Assembly (NCBI RefSeq): GCF_004343075.1
Contig: NZ_SLXP01000001.1
Coordinates: 116,474 to 180,473 of the forward strand
Length of the DNA stretch: 64,000 bases
Direction: 5' to 3'
Source: Rhodovulum marinum
GTDB lineage: Bacteria > Pseudomonadota > Alphaproteobacteria > Rhodobacterales > Rhodobacteraceae
Part shown: positions 39,591 to 48,080 of the stretch, piece after piece
How positions within the stretch are numbered: position 1 is the first letter of the stretch
Layout: every line of letters starts with the position of its first letter
Notes under the pieces: generated by a model
The model's database searches: none
Told to the model about the DNA's origin: nothing
Seen by the model: only the letters and a program-made list of their open reading frames with translations
Translations under genes and position numbers: made by a program

Positions 39591-40373
39591 ATGACGTCCT
39601 TCGACTTCTTCCATCTGCACGGGCCGGGGCGCCCGAACGTCCGGTTGCCGCGCGACTACCTGCGCCGGTCCGGCTGGGTGCCCCGCATCGGCGACATCTT
39701 CCCCGATTTCGCCGCCCCCACCACGCAGGGCCCGCTGGATTTTCATGCCTGGGCCGAAGGCAGCTGGACGGTGCTGTTCGGCCAGCCCGGCGCCTTTACG
39801 CCGGTCTGCACCACCGAACTGGCCGGGTTTGCCCGCGCCGAGGCCGATTTCACCGCCCTGGGCGCCAAGCTGATCGGGCTGGTGCCCGACGAGATGGACG
39901 ACGTGACCGGCTGGATCGCCGACATTTCCCAGGTGCTGGGGGACGAGGTCCGGTTCCCGATGATCGCCGATGCCGACGGCACGCTGGCCCGCAGCTTCGC
40001 GATGCTGTGCCCCGGCGACAGCGGGGCCACGCCGATCCGCAAGACCGTCCTGATCGACCCCGCGCTGCGCATCCGGATGATCCTGGATTACCCCGCGCGG
40101 GTGGGCCGCAGCACCGTCGAGATGCTGCGCCTGCTGGACGCGTTCCGCGCCCAGGACAGCCTGGACGTGGCGACCCCCTGCGACTGGACGCCCGGCGGCG
40201 ATTACCTGGTGCCCTCGGGTATGGATCGGGACGAGGCGACCGCCCTTTTCGGCGACGACTGGATCGAGCTGCGGCCCTATCTGCGGGTGGTCAACGCCAC
40301 GGTCCTGGACCCGGCCCGGCGCCCGCCCTGCGCCCTGCGTCCGCCCGCGCCGGGGGACGGGGACGGGGACTGA
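39591..40373 (+). CDS. 1-Cys peroxiredoxin (Prx6-like)
   Basis: A 260-residue AhpC/TSA-type peroxidase. The peroxidatic Cys73 lies in FTPVCTTEL, and the carboxyl part with CDWTPGGDYLVPSG matches the Prx6 dimerisation region. Compared with most Prx6 proteins it has about 30 extra residues at the front before PRIGDIFPDF. It reduces hydrogen peroxide or lipid hydroperoxides in the cytoplasm. The ATG at 39591 has only a weak ribosome site. Dispersed repeat B copy 1 lies 43 nt after the stop. Confidence 0.9.
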   Translation: MTSFDFFHLHGPGRPNVRLPRDYLRRSGWVPRIGDIFPDFAAPTTQGPLDFHAWAEGSWTVLFGQPGAFTPVCTTELAGFARAEADFTALGAKLIGLVPDEMDDVTGWIADISQVLGDEVRFPMIADADGTLARSFAMLCPGDSGATPIRKTVLIDPALRIRMILDYPARVGRSTVEMLRLLDAFRAQDSLDVATPCDWTPGGDYLVPSGMDRDEATALFGDDWIELRPYLRVVNATVLDPARRPPCALRPPAPGDGDGD

Positions 40374-40416
40374 CGCCCGCGGCGATCCCCTGCCCGTCGC
40401 GCCGCGGCCCCCGCCC

Positions 40417-40477
40417 AAGGGGGGCTCTGCCCCCCGTCCTTCGGACTCCCCCCGGGATATTTCGCGCCAGAAGAAGA
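40417..40477 (+). repeat. dispersed repeat family B, copy 1
   Basis: A 61-bp element: AAGGGGGG-CTCT-GCCCCCC hairpin, a GTCC-TTC-GGAC mini-hairpin, then TCCCCCCGGGATATTTCG, two variable bases and CCAGAAGAAGA. Copies are at 50221-50282 (minus) and 58236-58297 (plus). It lies downstream of the peroxiredoxin gene in sense orientation. Confidence 0.9.
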
Positions 40478-40718
40478 CAGCCGCGCCTTTGCTGGCCCGT
40501 GGCCCGTGCGGGTGGGTGTCACCGGGCGGCCGGGTCGCCGCCATGGGCCGGGGGCTGGGAATCGGCGACGCGGGTGCGCTGCGGCGTTTCATCCCGGACC
40601 GGGCGCGGCGCGCCCGGATGACGACGCCCGGCCCCCCGGCACGGGCCGGGGCCCTGCGCGACAAAGGCCTCGGGCGCGGTTCCGTTGCGGGCAAGCGGTC
40701 GTTCCGGATCATTCAGAC

Positions 40719-40756
40719 CCCTCCTGCCCGCAGGGCATGGCCCCGGGGCAGGAGGG
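40719..40756 (-). terminator. hairpin after ppk2
   Basis: A perfect 11-bp stem (40719-40729 with 40746-40756) and a 16-nt loop starts 23 nt beyond the ppk2 stop. No T run follows, so it is a 3' structure of uncertain strength. Confidence 0.4.
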
Positions 40757-40779
40757 AGGCAAGTCACGCGAGCGGAGGC

Positions 40780-41748
40780 TCAATCCTCGCGCGGCTTGCG
40801 CAGGTCGGGATGCAGCGATGTGCCGAGAATGTGGTCGGCCTTGTGGATCACGTGTTCGGCCCGGCCCACGATCAGCGGATCGGGCGGGCGGGCGATCTTG
40901 GCATCCTTTCCGGGATAGTCGATCGAGTTCAGGAAATGCCGCATGCAGTTCAGCCGCGCGCGTTTCTTGTCGTTCGACTTGATGATCGTCCAGGGCGCGT
41001 CGGCGGTGTCGGTGTAGAAGAACATCGCCTCCTTGGCCTCGGTGTAGTCGTCCCACTTATTCAGGCTGGCCTTGTCGATGGGCGACAGTTTCCAGCGTTT
41101 CAGCGGGTCGGTTTCACGCGCCTTGAACCGGCGGCGCTGTTCGTCCCGGGTGACCGAGAACCAGTACTTGTACAGCCGGATGCCCGAGCGGACCAGCATC
41201 CGTTCCAGTTCCGGCGTCTGGCGCATGAATTCCAGGTAATCGTTGGGCGTGCAGAACCCCATCACCCTCTCCACGCCCGCGCGGTTGTACCAGGACCGGT
41301 CGTAGAACACCATTTCGCCGGCGGTCGGCAATTCCCGGACATAGCGCTGAAAGAACCACTGGCCCTTTTCTTCCCAGGTCGGCTTGTTCAGCGCGACGAC
41401 ACGGGCCGAGCGCGGGTTGAGGTGTTCGGTGAACCGCTTGATCGTACCGCCCTTGCCGGCGGCATCGCGCCCCTCGAACAGGATCACGAATTTCTGCTCG
41501 GTCTCCTGCGCCCAAAGCTGCACCTTGAGCAGTTCGGCCTGAAGCCTGGCCTTCTGCGCCTCGTAGCTGCGGCGCGACATCTTTTCCTTGTAGGGGTATT
41601 CGCCGGATTCGAAGGCATGGGCGATGATGTCGGGCGAGGCATGCGGCACATGCGTCGCCCCGCTGGGCTTGCGCCGGCCGCGCGGGGCCGACTTGGGGGC
41701 GGGGGCTTCGGATGCAACTGTATCGGCGATGGGCGCGGCATCGTCCAT
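40780..41748 (-). CDS. ppk2: polyphosphate kinase 2
   Basis: A 322-residue PPK2 family enzyme that uses polyphosphate to phosphorylate nucleoside di- or monophosphates. Walker A GRDAAGKGGT lies at 93-102, Walker B FYDRSWYNR at 148-156, and the lid contains NKPTWEEKGQWFFQRY. An extra, disordered amino-terminal stretch of about 45 residues precedes the domain. Single-domain length fits class I (ADP/GDP) or class III; class cannot be fixed by eye. It diverges from parE. Confidence 0.93.
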   Translation of the reverse strand: MDDAAPIADTVASEAPAPKSAPRGRRKPSGATHVPHASPDIIAHAFESGEYPYKEKMSRRSYEAQKARLQAELLKVQLWAQETEQKFVILFEGRDAAGKGGTIKRFTEHLNPRSARVVALNKPTWEEKGQWFFQRYVRELPTAGEMVFYDRSWYNRAGVERVMGFCTPNDYLEFMRQTPELERMLVRSGIRLYKYWFSVTRDEQRRRFKARETDPLKRWKLSPIDKASLNKWDDYTEAKEAMFFYTDTADAPWTIIKSNDKKRARLNCMRHFLNSIDYPGKDAKIARPPDPLIVGRAEHVIHKADHILGTSLHPDLRKPRED

Positions 41749-41918
41749 GCGGGACTCCTTGTCTCTCCTGGAAGGAGTCTAAACTGACGTCGCGGCACGC
41801 GCCTTGAGCAAGGTCAAGAACCTGTCACAAACCTTATCAACACCTTGCGGGCCATTGCCCCCGCCCCCCTAAACCTGCGATACTGCCCCAAAGGCCGACA
41901 ACCAGGACACGAGCAGCC

Positions 41919-43883
41919 ATGCCCGCCGACGATCTGCTTTCCGGCGCCGCCGGACCCGATGCCTACGACGCCTCCTCGATCGAGGTGCTGGAGGGGCTGG
42001 AACCCGTGCGCAAGCGCCCCGGCATGTATATCGGCGGCACCGACGACCGCGCGCTGCACCACCTGGTGGCCGAGGTTCTGGACAACTCGATGGACGAGGC
42101 GGTGGCGGGCCACGCCACCCGCATCGAGGTCGAACTGCACGACGATTACTCGGTCACGATCCGCGACAACGGCCGCGGCATCCCGGTCGATCCCCACCCC
42201 AAGTTCCCCGACAAGTCCGCGCTGGAGGTGATCCTGTGCACGCTGCACGCGGGTGGCAAGTTCTCGGGCAAGGCCTACCAGACCTCGGGGGGCCTCCATG
42301 GCGTGGGCGTCTCGGTCGTCAACGCGCTGTCGGACCGCCTGCGGGTCGAGGTGGCGCGGGGCCGCGAGCTTTTCGCACAGGACTTCTCGCGCGGCATCCC
42401 GCAGGGGCCGCTGCAATCCCTGGGCCCCACGCCCAACCGCCGCGGCACCACCGTTACCTTCCACGCCGACGAAACCATATTCGGCAGCCACCGGTTCAAG
42501 CCCGCCCGCCTGTTCAAGATGGCCCGCTCCAAGGCCTATCTTTTCTCGGGCGTGGAAATCCGCTGGAAATCCGTCCTGCCCGACGGCGACACCCCGCAAG
42601 AGGCCACGTTCCACTTCCCCGGCGGCCTCTCGGACTACCTGACCGAAACGCTGGGTACGGCGGCCACCTATGCCGACCGCCCCTTCGCCGGCCGGGTCGA
42701 GTTCCAGCAGAAGTTCGGCCAGCCCGGATCGGTCGAATGGGCGATCAACTGGACGCCGTCGCGCGACGGGTTCATCCATTCCTATTGCAACACCGTCCCC
42801 ACCCCCGAGGGCGGCACGCACGAGGCCGGGTTCTGGGCCGCGATCCTCAAGGGCATCCGCGCCTATGGGGAACTCGCCAACAACCGCAAGGCGCAGAACA
42901 TCACCCGCGACGACCTGCTGACGGGCGGCTGCGCGATGGTGTCCACCTTCATCCGCGAACCCGAATTCGTCGGCCAGACCAAGGACCGCCTCGCCACGAC
43001 CGAGGCCGCCCGCATGGTCGAGGGCGCGGTGCGCGACCATTTCGACAACTGGCTGGCGTCGGACACGAAATCCGCGGGCGCGATCCTCGATTTCCTCGTG
43101 CTGCGGTCCGAGGAACGCCTCCGCCGCCGCGCCGAGAAGGAAACCGCCCGGAAATCGGCCACGAAAAAGTTGCGCCTGCCGGGCAAACTCGTGGATTGCT
43201 CCGCCACCAACCGCGCGGGGACCGAACTTTTCATCGTCGAGGGCGACTCGGCGGGCGGCTCGGCCAAGATGGCCCGCGACCGCAAGACCCAGGCGCTCCT
43301 GCCGCTGCGCGGCAAGATCCTCAACGTGCTGGGGGCGGCCTCCTCGAAACTGGGCAGCAATGCCGAGATCAGCGATTTGACGCAGGCGCTGGGCACCGGG
43401 ATCGGCACGCGGTTCAACATCGACGATCTGCGCTATGACAAGGTCATCATCATGACCGACGCCGACGTGGACGGGGCGCATATCGCCAGCCTGCTGATGA
43501 CCTTCTTCTTCACCCAGATGCGCCCGCTCATCGACCACGGGCACCTGTACCTGGCCTGCCCGCCGCTGTTCCGGCTGACGCAGGGGGCGAAGCGGGTCTA
43601 TGCGCTGGACGAGGCGGAAAAGGCGATGTGGCTGGAGAAAGGGCTGGGCGGCAAGGGCAAGATCGACGTCTCGCGGTTCAAGGGCCTGGGCGAGATGGAC
43701 GCCAAGGACCTGAAGGAAACCACCATGGACCCGGCCAGCCGCAAGCTGATCCGCGTGTCGATCGACGAGGACGAACCCGGCGAAACCGCCGACCTGGTGG
43801 AGCGCCTGATGGGCAAGAAACCGGAATTGCGGTTCCAGTATATCCAGGAGAATGCTAGGTTTGTCGAAGAGGTGGATGTTTAA
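41919..43883 (+). CDS. parE: DNA topoisomerase IV subunit B
   Basis: A 654-residue GHKL ATPase subunit of topoisomerase IV, which decatenates daughter chromosomes. It has the ATP-binding words VRKRPGMYIGGT, EVLDNSMDEA and GGLHGVGVSVVNALS, the toprim EGDSAGG and the DADVDGAHI metal motif, and ends in the usual RFQYIQENA. The start MPADDLL is fitting. The A+T-rich relic begins 17 bp after its stop; parC is not in the window. Confidence 0.96.
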   Translation: MPADDLLSGAAGPDAYDASSIEVLEGLEPVRKRPGMYIGGTDDRALHHLVAEVLDNSMDEAVAGHATRIEVELHDDYSVTIRDNGRGIPVDPHPKFPDKSALEVILCTLHAGGKFSGKAYQTSGGLHGVGVSVVNALSDRLRVEVARGRELFAQDFSRGIPQGPLQSLGPTPNRRGTTVTFHADETIFGSHRFKPARLFKMARSKAYLFSGVEIRWKSVLPDGDTPQEATFHFPGGLSDYLTETLGTAATYADRPFAGRVEFQQKFGQPGSVEWAINWTPSRDGFIHSYCNTVPTPEGGTHEAGFWAAILKGIRAYGELANNRKAQNITRDDLLTGGCAMVSTFIREPEFVGQTKDRLATTEAARMVEGAVRDHFDNWLASDTKSAGAILDFLVLRSEERLRRRAEKETARKSATKKLRLPGKLVDCSATNRAGTELFIVEGDSAGGSAKMARDRKTQALLPLRGKILNVLGAASSKLGSNAEISDLTQALGTGIGTRFNIDDLRYDKVIIMTDADVDGAHIASLLMTFFFTQMRPLIDHGHLYLACPPLFRLTQGAKRVYALDEAEKAMWLEKGLGGKGKIDVSRFKGLGEMDAKDLKETTMDPASRKLIRVSIDEDEPGETADLVERLMGKKPELRFQYIQENARFVEEVDV

Positions 43884-43900
43884 AAAGTTTGGAGGCCTAG

Positions 43901-44074
43901 GTGTCACTAACAAATGCTTATGTCCAGAATATCGGAAAAATTTCAAGCTTTTTGCGTCAGGTTCAAGATGCCCAAGCACCAGAACTGTTCACCCAACAGC
44001 TTCTACGAGACTGGGGCTTTAGCTCAACGAACGACCGAGCATTCATTCCACTTCTCGAAGCGTTGGGTTTCCTA
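43901..44074 (+). pseudogene. DUF5343-type gene, 5' fragment cut by an IS element
   Basis: Fifty-eight codons from a GTG start with GGAGG 5 nt upstream. The translated LTNAYVQNIGKISSFL, GVPERFT-like QAPELFTQQLLRDWGF and STNDRAFIPLLEALGFL match the conserved start of DUF5343 proteins. The frame runs into the IS at 44075, leaving less than half of the expected 130-200 residues. Base composition is clearly poorer in G+C than parE, so it was probably acquired by transfer. No function is known for the family, although it is often seen in accessory regions. Confidence 0.7.
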
Positions 44075-44138
44075 GGGTCAGGATGCATTGATTTTCAGTG
44101 CGCTGCGTGATTCACGGCTCGGAAAACGGAGCGGTGAC

Positions 44139-44486
44139 ATGAGCGACCTGTACTGGCTGACCAACGAGCAGATGGCCAAGCTTTCCCCTTTCTTCCCCAA
44201 GTCCCACGGCAAGCCTCGGGTCGACGACAGACGGGTCTTGAGCGGGATTATCTTCATCAATCGCAATGGCTTGCGCTGGCGCGACGCGCCTGAAGCCTAC
44301 GGACCGCACAAGACGCTGTACAGCCGGTGGAAGCGTTGGAGCGAGAAAGGCATCTTCGCTAGGATGATGGCTGGGTTAGCGGCCGAACACGGCGAGCAGA
44401 AGACGGTAATGATCGATGCGACCTATCTGAAGGCGCACCGCACGGCGACCAGCATGGCCGCGAAAAAGGGGGGCGTGGCCGCCTGA
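44139..44486 (+). CDS. IS5 family transposase, OrfA
   Basis: A 115-residue first frame of the transposase (MSDLYWLTNEQMAKL..., DUF4096-type domain with HGKPRVDDRRVLSGI). It holds the first Asp of the DDE triad in VMIDATYLKAHRTA. Near its end the slippery word A-AAG-GGG (44467-44473 region) allows a -1 shift into OrfB, giving the full transposase; without a shift it ends at the TGA at 44484-44486. Confidence 0.92.
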   Translation: MSDLYWLTNEQMAKLSPFFPKSHGKPRVDDRRVLSGIIFINRNGLRWRDAPEAYGPHKTLYSRWKRWSEKGIFARMMAGLAAEHGEQKTVMIDATYLKAHRTATSMAAKKGGVAA

Positions 44487-44896
44487 TCGGTCGCACCAAA
44501 GGCGGCATGAACACCAAGTTGCACGCCATCTGCGACAGCAAAGGACGGCCGCTGAACCTGTTTGTCACTGCAGGACCGGTGAGCGACTACATCGGCGCGC
44601 GGGCACTGCTCGGCACCCTGCCAAAGGTCGACTGGTTGCTAGGGGATCGCGGCTATGACGCCGACTGGTTCAGAGACGCGTTGAAAGACAAAGGGATACG
44701 CGCCTGCATCCCCGGCAGAAAGCAACGCAAGACCCCCGTCAAATACGACAAGCGTCGCTACAAACGGCGCAACCGCATCGAGATCATGTTCGGTCGTCTG
44801 AAGGACTGGCGGCGCGTAGCGACACGATATGATCGCTGTCCCAAGGTGTTCCTCTCCGCCATCGCCCTCGCAGCGGTCGTCATCTACTGGTTATGA
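44468..44896 (+). CDS. IS5 family transposase, OrfB (joined by -1 frameshift)
   Basis: The second frame carries the rest of the DDE core: GRTKGGMNTKLHA, the second Asp in GDRGYDADWF and the Glu in RNRIEIMFGRLKDWRR. It has an internal ATG at 44507, but the protein joins smoothly to OrfA if ribosomes slip -1 on A-AAG-GGG, reading on as KGGRGRLIGRTKGG. Start given at the approximate slip point. Programmed frameshifting is usual in this IS group. The stop lies inside the right inverted repeat. Confidence 0.88.
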   Translation, partial: GGRGRLIGRTKGGMNTKLHAICDSKGRPLNLFVTAGPVSDYIGARALLGTLPKVDWLLGDRGYDADWFRDALKDKGIRACIPGRKQRKTPVKYDKRRYKRRNRIEIMFGRLKDWRRVATRYDRCPKVFLSAIALAAVVIYWL

Positions 44897-44907
44897 ATCC
44901 TGACCCT

Positions 44908-45063
44908 AAGGATGTTCTTCCCTCTCAACATTGGATCAAGCAGAGGATGGACGAAATTGAAAAGTCAAGGAATTTTATTGCTCATAACAGAATGCTGCTT
45001 CCCAGCGAATTTCAGCGGCTCTACATGTATGTCGCGGACTGGAACCGAGTAATCGGACTTTAA
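44908..45063 (+). pseudogene. HEPN-like gene, 3' fragment
   Basis: Right of the IS an open frame of 51 codons ends at TAA 45061-45063. Its translation includes WIKQRMDEIEKS, then RNFIAH (residues 21-26 of the fragment), the RNxxxH pattern of HEPN RNases, and ends YVADWNRVIGL. The frame is not the one used by the DUF5343 fragment across the insertion point, so it is either a separate truncated gene or the same gene after deletion and frameshift. It is A+T-rich like the left fragment. Confidence 0.55.
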
Positions 45064-45129
45064 TGCTCCCCCTACCCTCCCCCCATCCCCGCCCTACCTC
45101 CTGAGGGACACCGACCCGACGGAGCCCCC

Positions 45130-45837
45130 ATGCTGCGCCCGCTTGCCCTTGCGCTGACCCTCGCCACCCCGGCCTTGGCCGAGGACGTGGAGCTGGAACT
45201 CGTGCTCCTGGCCGACGCCTCGGGCTCCATCGACATGGCGGAAATCAGGTTCCAGCGGCAGGGCTATGCCGAGGCCATCACCGACCCCGCCGTGCTGGCC
45301 GCCATCGCGAACACCGCCTATGGCAAGATCGCGGTCACCTATGTCGAATGGGCCAGCGCGGGCGAAGAGGATGTCGTCGTCCCCTGGACGATCATCGCCG
45401 GGCCAGAGGACGCCGCCGGTTTCGCCGCCGCCCTGATCCCCCCGCCCCGCATGGCCTTTGGCCGCAACGCCATCGGCTCGGCGCTCCTGAAGGGCAAGGA
45501 GCTGATCGAGACCAACGACATCGAGGGCTGGCGCAAGGTGATCGACTTTTCTGGCGACAGCGCGAACAACTGGAACGGCCCCTCCATCGCGGACGCGCGC
45601 GCGCAGGTTCTGGCCGCGGGCATCACGATCAACGGGCTGCCGATCCTGTGCCGGGTCTGCAACGGGCCGGCGCAGTCGAACCTGGACCAGCTTTACCGCG
45701 AGCGGATCATCGGCGGCCTGGGCGCCTTTGTCGTCACCGCCGAAAGCGACGCGCAGTTCGCCGAGGCCGTCAAGCGCAAGCTGATCCTGGAGATTTCCGG
45801 CCTGACGCCCGAGACCGAGATCGCCCGCGCCGACTAG
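45130..45837 (+). CDS. DUF1194 exported protein (VWA-like)
   Basis: A 235-residue protein with a signal peptide (1-18, cleavage after ALA) and a von Willebrand A-like fold: the MIDAS word DASGSID lies at 29-35 after strand LELVLLA. A CRVC pair lies in the second half. DUF1194 proteins are common in alphaproteobacteria; their role is unknown but a MIDAS suggests metal-dependent protein binding in the periplasm. It lies just past the A+T-rich relic, with normal base composition. Confidence 0.88.
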   Translation: MLRPLALALTLATPALAEDVELELVLLADASGSIDMAEIRFQRQGYAEAITDPAVLAAIANTAYGKIAVTYVEWASAGEEDVVVPWTIIAGPEDAAGFAAALIPPPRMAFGRNAIGSALLKGKELIETNDIEGWRKVIDFSGDSANNWNGPSIADARAQVLAAGITINGLPILCRVCNGPAQSNLDQLYRERIIGGLGAFVVTAESDAQFAEAVKRKLILEISGLTPETEIARAD

Positions 45838-45905
45838 GTCTGCGGCACCCCGCCCCTTGCCAGCGCCCCCCGCCCGCGAAAGACTGGGCGCGGGAGGACA
45901 GGGCG

Positions 45906-46607
45906 ATGTGCTGGAGTGCCGGGGTATCCGTGACCATGGTCGGGCTGGGCGCCGCGGCCACCGTGATCGCCGCCCGCCGGGGCGAGCCCACCGCGATCTG
46001 GGCGACGCTGGGCTATTTCACCTTGATGGAGGCGCTGCAGGCCGCGGGATACGCCGTGGTGGACGATTGCACCAACCCGGCGAACCGGACGGTGACGCTG
46101 CTGTCCTACCTGCATATCGCGTTCCAGCCGCTGTTCATAAACGCCTTTGCCATGGCGCTGGTGGCCCGGGCGATCCCGCACCGCACCCGCCGCGCGGTGT
46201 TCGCGATCTGCACGGCCTCGGCGGCGGTGATGGTGTTCCAGCTGGTGCCGCTGCAGGCGCTGGGCCGGTGTATCCCCGGCGAGGTGCTGTGCGGCACCGC
46301 GCTGTGCACGATCTCCGGCGAATGGCATATCGGCTGGGAGGTGCCGCTGAACGGGCTGTTCTCGCCGCTGTCCGGCTGGCTGGGATTCTCGGCGAATTTC
46401 CCCACCTACCTGTTCGCGGCCTTCGTGGTGCCGCTGGCCTATGGCGCGTGGCGCTTCGTGGTGTTCCACGCGATTTTCGGGCCGTTCCTGGCCACGCTGC
46501 TGACCGACAACCCCAACGAGATGCCGGCGGTCTGGTGCCTTTTGTCCATCGGGCTGGTACTGGTGGCGATGACGCCGGTCATCCGCCAGCGCGTCGCGCC
46601 CGCCTAG
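45906..46607 (+). CDS. polytopic membrane protein, DUF5765-like
   Basis: A 233-residue protein of about seven hydrophobic segments starting MCWSAGVSVTMVGLGAAATV. Conserved-looking words include EALQAAGYAVVDDC, LSYLHIAFQPLFINAF and CTISGEWHIGWEVPLNG. The pattern fits DUF5765, found in alphaproteobacteria. The several His, Cys and Asp in loops could bind metal or haem but no function is known. Its end overlaps the convergent cytochrome gene by 4 nt. Confidence 0.78.
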   Translation: MCWSAGVSVTMVGLGAAATVIAARRGEPTAIWATLGYFTLMEALQAAGYAVVDDCTNPANRTVTLLSYLHIAFQPLFINAFAMALVARAIPHRTRRAVFAICTASAAVMVFQLVPLQALGRCIPGEVLCGTALCTISGEWHIGWEVPLNGLFSPLSGWLGFSANFPTYLFAAFVVPLAYGAWRFVVFHAIFGPFLATLLTDNPNEMPAVWCLLSIGLVLVAMTPVIRQRVAPA

Positions 46608-46996
46608 CGCTGGACGCTGTCCAGCCAGTCGGCGATGGCGGCGATCTCGGCCGAGGTGCGGATTTCGGCACCGTCCGGGGCGGTCAGCGCCACCCCCTCG
46701 CCGCGCAACGAGAACCCGTAGACCGGCATCGGCCCGCCATGGCCCGCCAGTTCCGTGCGCCCGTCGATCGCGGCGACGACACGGGCCAGCGGGAAGACCC
46801 CACCATTGCGCGCCGCCATCAACGTCAGGTCGGGCATCGCCAGCGTCAGGATCGAGGCCATCGGCCCGTCGCCGCGCGCCTCAAGCCCGTGGCAGGTCGC
46901 ACAGGTCTGCCGGAACAGGGCCACGCCCGAAGGCGGCTGGCCAAGGGCGGGCGCGGCGGCCAGGCACAGGGCAAGGGCGGCGGTGGGGATACGCAT
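46604..46996 (-). CDS. small monohaem cytochrome c
   Basis: A 130-residue exported cytochrome: signal peptide (1-20), haem-binding CATCH at 32-36, and a likely axial Met in GPMPVYG near the middle (about 88-94). It is a class I type of about 12 kDa, acting in the periplasm. I start at 46996, where the signal peptide begins; a longer open frame upstream gives nonsense residues. Partner oxidase or reductase is not evident nearby. Confidence 0.88.
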   Translation of the reverse strand: MRIPTAALALCLAAAPALGQPPSGVALFRQTCATCHGLEARGDGPMASILTLAMPDLTLMAARNGGVFPLARVVAAIDGRTELAGHGGPMPVYGFSLRGEGVALTAPDGAEIRTSAEIAAIADWLDSVQR

Positions 46997-47111
46997 CGGG
47001 GCCTCCGGGTCGAACGGGTCCAGCCTAGCGCCCCGTGGCCCGCCCGCACCTTGACCCCGATCAATCGCAAAGCCGCTTGACGCGCGCGAAGCCGGGGCAG
47101 ACACTTCGCCC

Positions 47112-48068
47112 ATGACGCGAGACCTCAGCGATCTGGTGCACCTTCTCGATGCCGCCGAGGTGCTGCGCGACATCCAGGCGCGGCGCCCCGCCGTTGCCCT
47201 GTTCCAAAGCGATACGCTGCTGTCCGCCTCGGACCGCGAGGCGGTGTTCCGCGGCCGCTATGACGGGGCGCCCGCGGTGCTGACGCTGTTTTACGGCGAC
47301 GGCCATGCGGACCGGGCGCGGGTGCAGAAACGCGATCTCGAACGGCTGGTGGCGGCCCTGGCCGACGCGCCCTACAGGGTGGCGCCGCTGGTCGCCGCCT
47401 GGCCGGGCGAAGGCATCACCGTCACCGCCGATGTGGCCGGCGAACGCCTGGACGGCGCGCTGGCCGCCGCCCCGCCCGGGGCGCGCGATGCCCTGCTGGC
47501 CGAGGCGGGGGCGTGGCTGGCCCATGTGGTGGCCCAGGCCCACCGCCAGGTGGCCTTCGGCGGGCGCCACTGGGTGCGGCGGGCAACTCAGGCGCTGGCC
47601 GATGTGGAGGGGCGCGCCGACCGGCCGCTGGCGCGGCGACTGGCCACCCGGCTCGAGGCACTGCTGCCCACCGTCGCGGGCAAACCCGTGACCCAGGCCC
47701 ATTGCCACGGCGATTTCCGCCCCGAGATGCTGGTCCACGCCGACGGGGCGCTGTTCGGGCTGGGCTGTCGTACCGCGCGCTGGCAGCCGGTGGTCCGCGA
47801 TGTCGCCCGGTTCCTGGTGGCGCTGCACCTCGCCTGCCCGCGGCCCGGCGGGCAGCTGCGCTTTGGCGTGGATGCCGCGCATATCGAGGCGCTGCTGACC
47901 CGGCTGACGATCCTCGACCGGCGCGAACGCGCATTGCTGCTGCCGTTCTTCATCGGGGTGGAACTGGCCGACACGCTGGCCCGCGGCGACCTGACCCCGC
48001 AAGAGGCCGACGCGCTGGGCGCCGCGGTGGGCCATTTCCTGGACGGGGACGGCACCCCCCTGCTTTAG
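47112..48068 (+). CDS. APH-like kinase-fold protein, partly degenerate
   Basis: A 318-residue protein with the aminoglycoside phosphotransferase-like fold. The catalytic loop HGDFRPEML is present from His199, but where the metal-binding Asp (usually in IDFE) is expected the sequence reads FGLGCRTAR. ATP-site residues in the amino-terminal lobe are also hard to align. It may be a pseudokinase. It converges on lolD 12 bp downstream and has no operon partners. Confidence 0.7.
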   Translation: MTRDLSDLVHLLDAAEVLRDIQARRPAVALFQSDTLLSASDREAVFRGRYDGAPAVLTLFYGDGHADRARVQKRDLERLVAALADAPYRVAPLVAAWPGEGITVTADVAGERLDGALAAAPPGARDALLAEAGAWLAHVVAQAHRQVAFGGRHWVRRATQALADVEGRADRPLARRLATRLEALLPTVAGKPVTQAHCHGDFRPEMLVHADGALFGLGCRTARWQPVVRDVARFLVALHLACPRPGGQLRFGVDAAHIEALLTRLTILDRRERALLLPFFIGVELADTLARGDLTPQEADALGAAVGHFLDGDGTPLL

Positions 48069-48080
48069 CCGCGGGGGACC

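Larger units (their letters stand above)
40374..40779. other. intergenic region with repeat B and a hairpin
   Basis: This 406-bp gap between the peroxiredoxin and ppk2 genes (convergent) holds repeat B copy 1 (40417-40477) and a hairpin next to the ppk2 stop. Nothing else convincing is seen; open frames across it are basic low complexity. Confidence 0.7.
44075..44906 (+). mobile_element. IS5 family (IS427 group) insertion sequence
   Basis: An 832-bp element with imperfect terminal inverted repeats: GGGTCAGGATGCAT at the left, and GGGTCAGGATTCAT read inward from the right. It is flanked by TA on each side (44073-44074 and 44907-44908), so the target was CTAA with a 2-bp duplication, as usual for this group. 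It encodes a two-frame transposase (below) that appears intact, so the copy may be mobile. Only one copy lies in the window. Confidence 0.93.
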
